DNA of 64,000 nt from an uncultured Sphaerochaeta sp. (GCF_963677315.1 NZ_OY781940.1:360001-424000); one strand, 5' to 3'; positions 7,937 through 17,469 are shown, numbered from the stretch's first letter. Notes: generated from the letters alone by a model not told the origin. Translations and numbers: made by a program.

Positions 7937-8858
7937 ATCTGTACTTCTTATAAGCTTATTGGTACTGATAAGCCTTTGCTCATTTGTTGGCTGTTCTGAA
8001 GCCGTTGGCTATTCGAGGATTGAAAAAAACCACCCCGGAGGGTCTTTTGACCAGGAAATAACCACGAACACAGAAATAGATTCATTCTCATTCCTTGTCT
8101 TGAGCGATATCCATTTCGGAAGGACGGAAGAAGGGGTGTATTGGGCATTTGATGAGTTCTTTGAGTGGGTAGATGAATATCAGAATTCAGATGAGTATCC
8201 CTTGGACTTTGCATTGAGCCTTGGAGATGGTACTGCATATTCCAAAGAGTGGGAGTACCAAAAGTATGCAGATTTCATTATGGAACTTGAGAACCGGTCA
8301 ATAAGAACCAATGCAGTCCTGGGAAACCATGATGTAAGAAATATTGGGAGAGAGTATTTTACTCAGTACATCAATCCTTCTACTGCGAGAAGATTCAGTC
8401 ATAAAGGTCTCTCGTTTTATCTTCTTGATACCGGTAACGCAAGTCTTGGAAAGAACCAACTAGACAATCTCATGAGAGCTGCAAGAGAGGACCCCAACCC
8501 CAAGATTTTCTGTTCCCATTTTCCGGTATATGGTGGCCCTGATACGTTCTACTTCTCCTTATCCAACCCTCAGGAAAGAGCACTGCTATTACAGACCATG
8601 GTAGAATCAAAAACGGGGCTGTATCTAGCCGGTCATCTACACCTTTCCAGCAAGATCTATCAATTTACAGATACCACAACAGAATTTGTCTGTGAATCAT
8701 TCCACGGACGAAACTCCCTCCTTGAATCGACGCTACCTGTGTGGTATGTACTTACTTACCAAGCGGAAAGTCATGCAATAAGCATTGTAAAATACTCGGT
8801 GACAAACGCTAAGAAAATAGTGCATGAAGAGAAAGCAATCATCAACTTACCACGATGA
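7917..8858 (+). CDS. Lipoprotein metallophosphoesterase
   Basis: 313 residues of the calcineurin-like phosphoesterase family. The metal-site motifs appear in order: DIH (LSDIHFG), GDG in place of the usual GDxxD/E, GNHD, CSHFP and GHLH. The start at 7917 is chosen for AAGGAGG nine bases upstream and because it yields a lipoprotein signal peptide ending SFVGC, so the enzyme should be membrane-anchored outside the cytoplasm. It starts inside the end of the barrel-like gene. The substrate is unknown. Confidence 0.85.
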   Translation: MQNGPHRSVLLISLLVLISLCSFVGCSEAVGYSRIEKNHPGGSFDQEITTNTEIDSFSFLVLSDIHFGRTEEGVYWAFDEFFEWVDEYQNSDEYPLDFALSLGDGTAYSKEWEYQKYADFIMELENRSIRTNAVLGNHDVRNIGREYFTQYINPSTARRFSHKGLSFYLLDTGNASLGKNQLDNLMRAAREDPNPKIFCSHFPVYGGPDTFYFSLSNPQERALLLQTMVESKTGLYLAGHLHLSSKIYQFTDTTTEFVCESFHGRNSLLESTLPVWYVLTYQAESHAISIVKYSVTNAKKIVHEEKAIINLPR

Positions 8859-9026
8859 GGCACCTCATCACTCATAGGCTTTCATTTCTCGTTCATACCT
8901 CTACAACCGTTACCAGCTGCTTAGGAGACTGTACTTTGTAGCCAAAACAGCCTTATAAGCCCAATATAAGCACCCCTAAACTATACATTTTTTAGAGAAA
9001 TGTAAAAATATTACGCTCAATTATAG

Positions 9027-9054
9027 TTACTCCCCACCTAAAATGCAGTACAAT
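9027..9054 (+). promoter_or_regulatory. Possible promoter of the GNAT-like gene
   Basis: TTACTC at 9027 and TACAAT at 9049-9054 with a 16-base spacer, 27 bases before the start at 9082. The -10 is good and the -35 is weak. The rest of the 8859-9081 gap holds a small GATGAGG/CCTCATC hairpin over the preceding stop and nothing else recognised. Confidence 0.35.
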
Positions 9055-9081
9055 GGGCAAAAATGCTAGGAGGAGGGCAAC

Positions 9082-10203
9082 ATGATTACTATCCATTCAG
9101 TCTCCTCTAATCGTGATTGGAACCAATTCTTTGCATTTCCAAACCAACTCTATAAAGACAACCCTTACTATGTACCTACCTTGATCCTCGATGAGAAGTG
9201 GAACTTCAATCCTAAGAAGAACCCAGCATTCGAATATATTGATGTTGTAGCTTTCCTTGCAAAAGAAGATGGGAAGGTAGTTGGGCGTATCGCTGCCTTG
9301 ATCAACCATAAGCTGAACAAGGCCCAACAGAAAAAGTATATCCGATTCACTCGCTATGACGTAATTGACGATATTGCAGTCAGCAAACTCCTTTTCGAAA
9401 AAGTCTTCTCGTGGGGCAAGGAAAAGGGAATGGATACCATTATCGGCCCCATCGGTTTCTCAGACCTCGACAAACAAGGACTCTTGGTTGAAGGATTCGA
9501 CCAGCTCAGTATGTTTATCACCTTGTACAACCATCCCTACTACCATGAACACCTGCAACAACTGGGATTTATCAAAGATGTGGACTGGGTTGAATATAAG
9601 GTCTTTGTACCTGAAAAAATCGATCCAAGAATCGAGCGAATCAGTGAAATCGCACAAAAACGCCATGGATACCGCCTACTCTCCTTTACCAGCAAGAAAA
9701 AGGTACTTCCCTACGCCCACCAGATGTTCCATATGTACAATGAAGCATTTGCAGAGCTCTATGGATTCTGCCCGCTTACCGATGGACAGATTAACCTAGC
9801 AATCAAGCAGTTTCTAAGCCTGGTGAGTCTTGAATACATCTACATCGTTGTGGATGCCAAAGAGAAGGTCATTGGGTTTGGAATCATGGTCCCTTCCCTC
9901 TCTCTGGCAATGCAGAAATCGCGTGGGCGTCTGTTTCCGCTCGGTTTTGTCCGGATTCTCAGGTCACTTAAGAAGCACGAAGTGCTGGATATGTACCTTA
10001 TCGCAGTCAAACCTGAATATATGGGAAGAGGGGTGAATGCCATCATCCTCCAGGAAGGTATCAAGACAGCACTCGCAAACGGGGTCCGTTACGCTGAGAC
10101 CGGCCCTGAGTTGGAGTACAACGAGAATGTGCAAACGCAGTGGAAGAGCTTCAAGACCGAACAACACAAACGAAGGCGTTGTTATATTCGCACTCTCGAG
10201 TAA
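9082..10203 (+). CDS. GNAT-fold acetyltransferase-like protein
   Basis: 373 residues preceded by AGGAGG. The sequence matches the large two-domain GNAT-like proteins of the YghO type: an N-terminal region (NPYYVPTLILDEKWNFNPKKNP) typical of that family and a C-terminal GNAT core with a degenerate acetyl-CoA loop (KPEYMGRGVNAIILQEG). Acceptor and role are unknown. It appears monocistronic, between the phosphoesterase and the polyamine transporter. Confidence 0.7.
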   Translation: MITIHSVSSNRDWNQFFAFPNQLYKDNPYYVPTLILDEKWNFNPKKNPAFEYIDVVAFLAKEDGKVVGRIAALINHKLNKAQQKKYIRFTRYDVIDDIAVSKLLFEKVFSWGKEKGMDTIIGPIGFSDLDKQGLLVEGFDQLSMFITLYNHPYYHEHLQQLGFIKDVDWVEYKVFVPEKIDPRIERISEIAQKRHGYRLLSFTSKKKVLPYAHQMFHMYNEAFAELYGFCPLTDGQINLAIKQFLSLVSLEYIYIVVDAKEKVIGFGIMVPSLSLAMQKSRGRLFPLGFVRILRSLKKHEVLDMYLIAVKPEYMGRGVNAIILQEGIKTALANGVRYAETGPELEYNENVQTQWKSFKTEQHKRRRCYIRTLE

Positions 10204-10338
10204 ACGCTCCCCGGTTGCACCAATTTATTTTTCTTGTAACCTCACATCAGATGAACAGAAAACGCATTGACTTACGCTCTTTCATGAAATCAAAACAAAT
10301 CTTTCATACATAACAAATTTATCTTTCCTAGATTGGAA

Positions 10339-10367
10339 TTGACTTTGGAGTTGTCAAGACCTACGAT
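10339..10367 (+). promoter_or_regulatory. Promoter of the potDABC operon
   Basis: TTGACT at 10339-10344 and TACGAT at 10362-10367, exactly 17 bases apart, 85 bases before the potD start. The remainder of the 10204-10452 gap shows nothing else recognisable. Confidence 0.55.
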
Positions 10368-10452
10368 ACCTATGAGGTGCTGATTAAAAAAGGAGATAGA
10401 CGTAATCAGAGTTAGGAGAAGGCATCTTACATTCCTGAAGGAGGAATTCTGT

Positions 10453-11532
10453 ATGAAAAAAGTCATTCTTGTTCTCATGGTCCTAATGGTTATGGGCAGT
10501 GTAATCTATGCCCAAGCATCAGCCGAGACGAAAAATCCCGTGCTACGAATCATCACCTGGTCAGGGTATGCCCCGCAGGAACTGCTTGATAAGTTCACTG
10601 AGGAAACCGGCTACAAGGTTGAGGTGACCCTCAGCAACAACGAAGAGATGATCAGCAAGCTCAGAGCAACCCGTGGCGGCGGATTTGACCTTGCCCAGCC
10701 CTCACAGGACCGCATCTCCTCTGTCGTTGAGCAGTATGGCATCTACCAGCCAATCGACTATGCAAGGATCGAGACCGAACAGATTGATGCTTCCCTGCTT
10801 GAGGCAGTGAAGAAAAACACCTTGGTGGACGGAGAATCCTACGCTGTTCCACACGTGTATGGGACTGAAGGCTTGGTAGTCAACAAGGCCTTGGCACCGG
10901 ATGTCAAGGATTTCAAGGACCTTCTCGATCCCAAGTATGCAGGAAGAGTATCCTACCGCCTGAAGAGACCTACCCTTATAGGCATGGGATTCTCCCTCGG
11001 CTATGATCCATTCGAGCTCTATAATGATCCAGAAGCATATCAGGACTTCCTTGACGAGATGGAAAAAGTTCTCATCGCTGGAAAGCCTTCAGTAAAAACC
11101 TACTGGGACAACGGAGACCAGCTGTTGCAGTCTCTCCGCTCTGAAGAGGTCTGGGCAGCATCAGCTTGGGAACAGGCTGGATGGAAACTTCATGCGGAGA
11201 ACCCAAACATCGACTATATCGCCCCAACCAGCGGAGCACTTGCTTGGGTCGACACCTTCGCCATACCGGCAAAGAGTGAAAACCTTGATGCAGCATATGC
11301 ATACATCAACTTCATGTTGGAGCCTGAGAATGCTGCGTTCTTCACCAACCGAGAGACCTATGGAACAGCTTCCAAGGATGCTGTGAATTATCTTGATCCC
11401 GAGATCAAGGCAAACTTTACCCGTGGCCTCCCTCCAGAGGTACTGGCAAACATCAACTGGTATCCGACCGTCCCAGCAGGAATTGAAGAGATGGAAGGAA
11501 AGACCCTCGATAAGGTAAAGGCTGCTCGCTAG
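10453..11532 (+). CDS. potD: Spermidine/putrescine-binding periplasmic protein
   Basis: 359 residues: a signal peptide (residues 1-24, ending IYAQASA) and then a PotD/PotF-type solute-binding fold (RIITWSGYAPQELLDKF, FDLAQPSQD, WAASAWEQAGW, DTFAIPA). It captures polyamines and delivers them to PotBC. AAGGAGG precedes the ATG. It is first in a four-gene operon and is followed by a strong stem-loop that could set its expression above that of the membrane genes. Spermidine versus putrescine preference cannot be read. Confidence 0.9.
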   Translation: MKKVILVLMVLMVMGSVIYAQASAETKNPVLRIITWSGYAPQELLDKFTEETGYKVEVTLSNNEEMISKLRATRGGGFDLAQPSQDRISSVVEQYGIYQPIDYARIETEQIDASLLEAVKKNTLVDGESYAVPHVYGTEGLVVNKALAPDVKDFKDLLDPKYAGRVSYRLKRPTLIGMGFSLGYDPFELYNDPEAYQDFLDEMEKVLIAGKPSVKTYWDNGDQLLQSLRSEEVWAASAWEQAGWKLHAENPNIDYIAPTSGALAWVDTFAIPAKSENLDAAYAYINFMLEPENAAFFTNRETYGTASKDAVNYLDPEIKANFTRGLPPEVLANINWYPTVPAGIEEMEGKTLDKVKAAR

Positions 11533-11550
11533 CAGAAATGATCAACGTAT

Positions 11551-11582
11551 TGCCAATAGCTGTATCACTACAGCTATTGGCA
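11551..11582 (+). terminator. Perfect 14-bp stem-loop between potD and potA
   Basis: TGCCAATAGCTGTA, loop TCAC, then its exact complement. No U-tract follows, so it is more likely an mRNA 3-prime-end stabiliser or partial attenuator than a full terminator. Such elements after a binding-protein gene are known to raise its level relative to downstream transporter genes. Confidence 0.75.
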
Positions 11583-11604
11583 TCTCATCAAGGTAAACAA
11601 TAGT

Positions 11605-12717
11605 ATGGATAGCGCACTCTCAGTACAAAATGTCACCAAACGATTTGGTGATTTCACTGCAGTTGACCAGGTTTCATTCGAAGTAGAGGATGGAAAGTTC
11701 TTTTCTATTTTAGGACCTTCGGGTTGTGGAAAGACGACACTCCTACGTATGATCGCTGGATTCTATAAGCCTGACGGAGGAACCATCCTCTTCAACGGAA
11801 AAAACATGGATGGGGTTGCCCCCAATAAACGGCCGGTGAACCTGGTGTTTCAGAGTCTCGCACTTTTCCCCATGATGAATGTGCATGAAAACATTGCTTT
11901 CGGACTGCGGCGAAGAGGGGAGAAAGGACCCAATGTAGACAAGAAGGTCCGGGAATTACTGGAGCGGGTTGGTCTGCCGGAATCGGGGAAAAAACAGATC
12001 AGCCAACTCTCTGGTGGACAGAAACAACGCATTGCAATCGCACGATGCCTGATCATGGAACCAACAGTGCTCTTGCTCGATGAACCCTTGGGTGCACTCG
12101 ATGCCAAGTTACGTGAACATATGAAAGTGGAACTTAAGACACTGCAATCCCAGGTTGGAACAACATTTGTCTACATTACCCATGACCAGAGTGAAGCCAT
12201 GGTCATGAGTGATATGGTTGCAGTCATGAACAACGGTCATTTCGAACAGATTGGGACGCCACAGCAGCTCTACCATGAACCAAAGTCCTCGTTCGTTGCC
12301 CAGTTTGTGGGAAACAACAACAAACTACGGGTAAAGCTTCACAGTGATCAAAGCGGCAACACCATAGCCAGATATGCTGATAAGTATGACTTCCGTCTGG
12401 CCCAGAGATTTGAGAGCGCAAATGAAAATGACGAGTATGATCTCTTCATACGCCCAGAGGCTGTGATCATCAATCCAGGGGAAGGGAGGGAAAATTTCCA
12501 AAACCTTCCCGTGGAAGTTACCTCAATCCTCTTTGATGGAGGAAACAGTCGTCTTTTGGTCAAGCCTTTGGGAACTGAGGAAGAATTGGTGATTGCACTT
12601 CCCCAGACAAGGGAATACGACCATATCCGCTCAAAGGATCGCATACAGGTTGGTTGGGACCTGAATAAGACTGTCTGCTTCAAGCGCAGTGATTGGAAGT
12701 TATATGATGAAGAATAG
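11605..12717 (+). CDS. potA: Polyamine ABC transporter ATP-binding protein
   Basis: 370 residues. ABC ATPase with Walker A GPSGCGKTT, Q-loop VFQSLALFP, signature LSGGQKQR, Walker B VLLLDEP, D-loop GALD and switch His in YITHDQ, followed by a C-terminal TOBE-type regulatory domain (about residues 240-365). It hydrolyses ATP to drive PotBC. The ribosome site before the ATG at 11605 is weak, fitting lower expression than potD. Its end overlaps potB. Confidence 0.92.
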   Translation: MDSALSVQNVTKRFGDFTAVDQVSFEVEDGKFFSILGPSGCGKTTLLRMIAGFYKPDGGTILFNGKNMDGVAPNKRPVNLVFQSLALFPMMNVHENIAFGLRRRGEKGPNVDKKVRELLERVGLPESGKKQISQLSGGQKQRIAIARCLIMEPTVLLLDEPLGALDAKLREHMKVELKTLQSQVGTTFVYITHDQSEAMVMSDMVAVMNNGHFEQIGTPQQLYHEPKSSFVAQFVGNNNKLRVKLHSDQSGNTIARYADKYDFRLAQRFESANENDEYDLFIRPEAVIINPGEGRENFQNLPVEVTSILFDGGNSRLLVKPLGTEEELVIALPQTREYDHIRSKDRIQVGWDLNKTVCFKRSDWKLYDEE

Positions 12718-13561
12718 ACAACATATCAAATGGGGTTTTCTCTTCTTTTTCCTGCCCGTCGTGCTCTGGCTCTTTCTCTTGATCGTGCTCCCCCACCTTG
12801 AGCTTCTGAGACTCTCTTTTTCCAAGGCAAATACCGGGAAATTCACCTTGGACAACTATCTGGCGTTCTTCAAGGAACCCATCTACTGGCTCACCTTTGT
12901 TCGTACCGCAGGATATTCGATTATTGTTACCTTCCTGGTAATGGTCATTTCCCTGCCGGTCTCATTCTATATCTCGAAGATAGCAAAGGGGAGAATGACC
13001 GGGGCACTGATGATCCTCATTTTGGTTCCCTTCTGGGTCAGTGAACTTATCCGCGTCTATGGCTGGATGATCCTCCTCAGGGAGAGTGGAATCCTCAACC
13101 ATTTCCTTGTCTCAATAGGTCTGTTCAAAGAGCCTGTTGAGATGCTCTACAATGACATTACCATGATCATGGGCTTGGTATATACCAGCATGCTCTTCAT
13201 GGTGGTCCCTGTTTTGGGTGTTATGGATGACTTGGATAATTCACTTATCGAGGCAGCCTATGACCTGGGAGCATCGAAGATATCCATCTGGAGGACCATC
13301 ATTATTCCTCACTGTGCCTCAGGGCTCGTCAATGGAGGGATCATCGTATTCATGCTGGTATTGGGAAGTTACCTTACCCCTAACCTGATGGGAGGCAAGA
13401 ACTCCCTCTGGTTTACCGAGCAGATTTACAACCAGATAATCCTCTATTTCAACTGGAACCAGGGAGCGGCCTTTGGGTTCCTGCTCTTGGCCCTCTCTTC
13501 CCTGATCATATGGGTTCTTCTTAAACTCACCAAACAAAACCTGAAGGAGGTGGTAAAATGA
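12704..13561 (+). CDS. potB: Polyamine ABC transporter permease
   Basis: 285 residues, about six membrane helices, with the permease EAA loop (EAAYDLGASKISIWRTIIIPH). It forms the inner-membrane channel with PotC. The ATG at 12704 is chosen for the GGAAG a few bases before it; an in-frame ATG at 12689 has a poorer context. It begins inside potA and its stop overlaps the potC ATG (ATGA), so the three are translationally coupled. Confidence 0.9.
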   Translation: MMKNRQHIKWGFLFFFLPVVLWLFLLIVLPHLELLRLSFSKANTGKFTLDNYLAFFKEPIYWLTFVRTAGYSIIVTFLVMVISLPVSFYISKIAKGRMTGALMILILVPFWVSELIRVYGWMILLRESGILNHFLVSIGLFKEPVEMLYNDITMIMGLVYTSMLFMVVPVLGVMDDLDNSLIEAAYDLGASKISIWRTIIIPHCASGLVNGGIIVFMLVLGSYLTPNLMGGKNSLWFTEQIYNQIILYFNWNQGAAFGFLLLALSSLIIWVLLKLTKQNLKEVVK

Positions 13562-14415
13562 TCAGAAGCTTACCTTCCTCAAAGAAATATCGTGGAGGAT
13601 TCACCATCTTCATCATCCTCTATTTTATTTTCCTCTTTGCACCACTGTTAGTAACAATGATTCTTGCATTCAATGACTCCATGTATCCTTCCCTTCCCTG
13701 GCAGGGATTCACCCTTGACTGGTTCTTTGGCAATGGACCGGATAAATATGGCATCTTTCACGACCAAACCAACCTGAGAAGCCTATTCACCTCATTCAAG
13801 GTAGCAATAGCAGTCATGATCGTCTCAACGTTCCTGGGAACTTGTGCGGCATTTCTCTTTGAACAGGAAAACTTCCGGTTCAAGAACGCACTCTATTTTC
13901 TCATGATCGCTCCCTTGGTCATTCCTGGTGTCATACTGGGTATCTCAATCCTGATGTTCTCCAACACCATAGGGCTGTTCATCGAGAACCACCTGGGCAT
14001 CTACGTTTCTTTCCTTGGCCCAGGGTTTCCTTTGGTGGTGCTCGGCCAATCCTCGTTCATTTCAACCATTGTTGCGTTGGTTGTCTCTGCCAGATTAAAG
14101 AAGTTCGACCACACCCTGGAAGAAGCTGCCTACAACCTTGGAGCAAACAAGGCAGAGGTTCTCTGGTTCATCACCCTCAAGTACCTGAGGCCTTCAATTA
14201 TTGGAGGAGCGGCAATGGCCTTCCTTATGTCTTTTGAGAACTTCAACACTACTATATTCCTCGTAGGTTCACAGGCAACACTGCCCATAAATATGTACAT
14301 GCAAGTACGTGATGGATCCACCCCGGTGATCAATGCCATCTCATTCCTGCTCATTCTTGGCACTTCCATTTTTGCAGTGGTTAATCTCACCAAGGGGAAC
14401 AAGAAACTGCTCTAA
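13558..14415 (+). CDS. potC: Polyamine ABC transporter permease
   Basis: 285 residues with six predicted membrane helices and an EAA loop (EEAAYNLGANKAEVLWFITLKYLRP is the region, near residue 190). It is the second permease half of the polyamine importer. GGAGG lies within the end of potB, and the start overlaps the potB stop. A weak hairpin follows the gene, ending the operon. Confidence 0.9.
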   Translation: MIRSLPSSKKYRGGFTIFIILYFIFLFAPLLVTMILAFNDSMYPSLPWQGFTLDWFFGNGPDKYGIFHDQTNLRSLFTSFKVAIAVMIVSTFLGTCAAFLFEQENFRFKNALYFLMIAPLVIPGVILGISILMFSNTIGLFIENHLGIYVSFLGPGFPLVVLGQSSFISTIVALVVSARLKKFDHTLEEAAYNLGANKAEVLWFITLKYLRPSIIGGAAMAFLMSFENFNTTIFLVGSQATLPINMYMQVRDGSTPVINAISFLLILGTSIFAVVNLTKGNKKLL

Positions 14416-14429
14416 TGCATGGATGGCAG

Positions 14430-14448
14430 AGAAGAAATTGTTTCTTCT
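14430..14448 (+). terminator. Weak hairpin after the pot operon
   Basis: AGAAGAAA, loop TTG, TTTCTTCT: an 8-bp A/U-rich stem just after potC. It lacks a clear U-tract, so termination would be weak. Confidence 0.35.
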
Positions 14449-14481
14449 TACTCCCTCGACTGAGACAAGGAATGATACACG

Positions 14482-15006
14482 ATGATTGAAACAGAACGAT
14501 TACTCCTACGAGAGATGACCCAGGAGGACTACCCCTCTCTCGCAGCAATCCTGCAAGACGAGAAGACCATGTACGCATATGAGACTCCTCTCAGCCCCGC
14601 TGAAACACAGGCTTGGCTGGACAGGAATCTTGCCAGATATAAAACTGACGGTTTTGGACTATGGGCTGTTATCCTGAAAGATACTGGTACCATGATCGGG
14701 CAGGCTGGCCTGACATGGCAATCGATCGGGGGGTCATCAGAAGTATTGGAAGTTGGGTATCTGTTCAATCGCAGCTACTGGGGGAAAGGATATGCAATTG
14801 AAGCAGCAAGAGCCTGTAAGGAGTATGCCTTCAGCACACTGAACAGCAGAGAAGTCTACTCCATCATACGCGACTGTAATGTTGCTTCAATGAATGTTGC
14901 TATCCGAAACGGCATGCTCGCCAGGGGTAGTTTCATAAAGCACTATCGCGGAATGGATATGCAGCACCTGGTATTCTCAGTTAAAAGAGAACCCTCAATC
15001 ACCTAG
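14482..15006 (+). CDS. RimJ/RimL-type GNAT acetyltransferase
   Basis: 174 residues starting IETERLLLREMTQEDY, the hallmark of the RimJ/RimL acetyltransferase group, with the acetyl-CoA loop region around YWGKGYAIEAA (about residue 97) and a C-terminal NVASMNVAIRNGM segment. Members acetylate protein N-termini or small amines. The target is not deducible. It faces the DUF4491 gene tail to tail. Confidence 0.85.
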   Translation: MIETERLLLREMTQEDYPSLAAILQDEKTMYAYETPLSPAETQAWLDRNLARYKTDGFGLWAVILKDTGTMIGQAGLTWQSIGGSSEVLEVGYLFNRSYWGKGYAIEAARACKEYAFSTLNSREVYSIIRDCNVASMNVAIRNGMLARGSFIKHYRGMDMQHLVFSVKREPSIT

Positions 15007-15028
15007 AAAACCAAAGCCTATCGCTGGT

Positions 15029-15310
15029 TTATCTCTTTGGATTACGAGGAAACCAACCTTTTGCAACCCGCTCTTCTTGCTCGAACAACTCGTGGATACT
15101 CCATAGGGATGAGAACCCGGTAATACTGACCACCGCAGATAACGTGGCGTTCTCAATCCAAAGGGAGAGAATAACCAACAGGATTCCGACTACCAAAAAA
15201 ACCGGCCATACCCTTTTACCAAAATAATACTCCCCTTTGATGACTATTGGATGGAATACCCCAATGATAAGAAATGCAGCTGCCCCGATCAGTATTCCTT
15301 GGAAACTCAT
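15029..15310 (-). CDS. DUF4491 family small membrane protein
   Basis: 93 residues with three hydrophobic helices (about 5-24, 34-50, 53-70) and the conserved pattern HPIVIKGEYYFGKRVWP and SIHELFEQEERVAKGWFPRNP near the C-terminus that I associate with DUF4491. GAGGAGGAGG precedes the ATG. The function of the family is unknown. Confidence 0.75.
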   Translation of the reverse strand: MSFQGILIGAAAFLIIGVFHPIVIKGEYYFGKRVWPVFLVVGILLVILSLWIENATLSAVVSITGFSSLWSIHELFEQEERVAKGWFPRNPKR

Positions 15311-15486
15311 ACATCCTCCTCCTCAATGCATACATACAGATTTATCTTGATGTCCTCAGAATAGGTACGTCAAGAACTCTTTTCCTCATAGTTACAATCG
15401 AAGATTGGCACATTATTTATCACTGAAGAATATTCCCATGCTAGAATTCCTGTGAACAACCTCTAATGAGAGATAAGGAAATAAAA

Positions 15487-16050
15487 ATGAACCGATGTAG
15501 CTGGACAGGTGAGAATCCTCTCTTGGTAGAATACCATGACAAAGAGTGGGGCGTGCCACTCCATGATGACCAGAGACAGTTTGAGTATCTGAGCATGGAA
15601 GTTATGCAGTGTGGACTGAGCTGGCTCACGGTATTGAAAAGGCGAGAAGTTCTCCGATCGGCCTTCGAGAATTTTGCTGTCTCCAAGGTTGCTGGCTATG
15701 GCGATGAGCACGTTGATGAGATTATGAAAATGGAGGGAATGATTCACTCCCCAAGAAAAATCCGGGCAATCATTACCAATGCAAAAGCATTCCTACCGAT
15801 CCAGGAGGAATTCGGTTCATTCTCATCATATCTCTGGGGGTTTACCGGAAACAAGACAATGGAATATCCAGGTCATGCAGACGGGGGTATCGTTATTGCC
15901 AGGAATGAACTCTCCGATATGATCAGCAAGGACCTCAAGAAGCGGGGGTTCACCTTTCTTGGTTCCATCACCATCTATGCCCACCTGCAAGCTGCGGGCA
16001 TCATCAACGACCATGAGGCAACTTGTTTTCGGTATCACCAAGGAGGTTAA
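15487..16050 (+). CDS. tag: DNA-3-methyladenine glycosylase I
   Basis: 187 residues, the usual length for Tag. It excises 3-methyladenine from alkylated DNA. The start at 15487 gives the family N-terminus MNRCSW; an in-frame ATG seven codons earlier has no better site. Visible family marks: Cys4 and His near residue 17 (EYHDKEWG) with His/Cys near the C-terminus (NDHEATCFRYH) that form the zinc clamp, and the helix-hairpin region around MEGMIHSPRKIRAIITNA. Confidence 0.93.
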   Translation: MNRCSWTGENPLLVEYHDKEWGVPLHDDQRQFEYLSMEVMQCGLSWLTVLKRREVLRSAFENFAVSKVAGYGDEHVDEIMKMEGMIHSPRKIRAIITNAKAFLPIQEEFGSFSSYLWGFTGNKTMEYPGHADGGIVIARNELSDMISKDLKKRGFTFLGSITIYAHLQAAGIINDHEATCFRYHQGG

Positions 16051-16054
16051 ACAC

Positions 16055-16110
16055 TTGCCAGTATTTGCTCATGTACTGCTCTTGACTTCATCCAATACGT
16101 ATACTGGCAA
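16055..16110. repeat. 10-bp inverted repeat downstream of tag
   Basis: TTGCCAGTAT at 16055-16064 and its exact complement ATACTGGCAA at 16101-16110, 36 bases apart, starting four bases after the tag stop. It could act as a long-loop hairpin 3-prime end; no U-tract follows. The rest of the gap to 16257 shows only a small AAGTGT/ACACTT hairpin before the next ribosome site. Confidence 0.55.
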
Positions 16111-16257
16111 AAGCAATAGGCCAATCTAGCTATGTATGGTAGACTTTACAGGAATAATGTCCTGCTCATAAGAGTTGGATTTCTTTTCAGAAAATACAAA
16201 CGCTACGAACCGTAAGGCAAGTGTGGACGGCAGGAAACACTTGAAGGAGCACGCTCG

Positions 16258-17469
16258 ATGACTGAACTGATCAGCAACATACTTCGAGGCAGTGTCTCAT
16301 CTGTCATGTATGTACTGTTATTAATGACCCTTACAAAGTCCAGATTCGACCGTAAGCGTATTATCAGCATCGCAATCTTTGTGTTTGTCATCAATATGAC
16401 CAGCACCCTCTGGTTCTACTTCCGGGGAGACCTCACAGGGTTGTCCCGATTTACTGTTTTAATGTTCATCGTGGTTGGCCTTCTTATCAAGTCATTTACC
16501 AAAATGAGTTTCATGCAATGGAGTTTCACCTTTCTCACCACCATCAATATTGCAATGATGATCATCATCCTCAGCTTTCATCTAGGTAGGATGTTCCCCT
16601 ATCCACAATATGCCAATACCTTCTTCCGGTTTGTCCTCTACCTACTCGTGATTACCATGTTCAGGAAACACTTCCTCAGGACCTATCAAACGGTTGTGAG
16701 CGACTGGCCCGTCTTCTCTGGATTGATGATCTGCATCTTTTTGAACCTATCCTACTTCTTTTTTGTTACAGACGATATTATGCACACCTTGGCTACCAAT
16801 CGATGGCCGATGCTCCTCTTGGTTGCCCTCTCCTTGTCCGCTTATGGCACAGTGTTCTTCTCTTTTAAAAGATTCCTGGCCATGTACGACTTGGAAAAAG
16901 AGAATATGAAGATACAGCGTGAGACAGAGGTACTACAGAAAGTTGCCACGGAATTGGAAATCTATGCCAACAGTGACACGCTTACAGGTCTCCCCAATAG
17001 AAGGATATTTTTTACGAAATTGGAAACAATCGTTTCAGAAGCCAAAACAAACGCAATAAAATGTGCACTCCTCTATATAGACCTTGACTCCTTCAAAGTC
17101 ATCAATGACACCTATGGCCACGAAGTTGGTGACGGGGTGCTTGTTACCGTGGGGAGACGACTACTGAATTGTGTCCGTGAAACTGATTTCGTGGCACGAT
17201 TGGCTGGTGATGAATTTGCAATCATCATGCAGGATATCGAAGACACTAATCAGGCAAAACAATTCGCCATGAGAGTGCATTCCGTTCTGCAAGAACCCAT
17301 AGCAATCGATACCATAACCTGTAGTATAAACGCTTCCATCGGCATCTCCATCTATCCTGAGGCTGGAGATAACGGGGAGGCATTGCTGAGAAACGCTGAT
17401 TCTGCAATGTATGAAATCAAGAAACACGGCAAGGGCGAAATCGGCATCTATAACCATAACGTGTTATAA
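16258..17469 (+). CDS. Membrane-bound diguanylate cyclase (GGDEF)
   Basis: 403 residues. Residues 1-205 hold about six or seven membrane helices as a sensor region, then a short coiled linker and a C-terminal GGDEF domain (about 235-400: DTLTGLPNRR, DLDSFKVINDTYGHEVGD). The active-site motif reads AGDEF instead of GGDEF, a variation found in active cyclases. The inhibitory I-site RETD sits at the standard distance before it, so product feedback is likely. It would make cyclic di-GMP. GAAGGAG precedes the ATG. The signal sensed is unknown. Confidence 0.9.
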   Translation: MTELISNILRGSVSSVMYVLLLMTLTKSRFDRKRIISIAIFVFVINMTSTLWFYFRGDLTGLSRFTVLMFIVVGLLIKSFTKMSFMQWSFTFLTTINIAMMIIILSFHLGRMFPYPQYANTFFRFVLYLLVITMFRKHFLRTYQTVVSDWPVFSGLMICIFLNLSYFFFVTDDIMHTLATNRWPMLLLVALSLSAYGTVFFSFKRFLAMYDLEKENMKIQRETEVLQKVATELEIYANSDTLTGLPNRRIFFTKLETIVSEAKTNAIKCALLYIDLDSFKVINDTYGHEVGDGVLVTVGRRLLNCVRETDFVARLAGDEFAIIMQDIEDTNQAKQFAMRVHSVLQEPIAIDTITCSINASIGISIYPEAGDNGEALLRNADSAMYEIKKHGKGEIGIYNHNVL

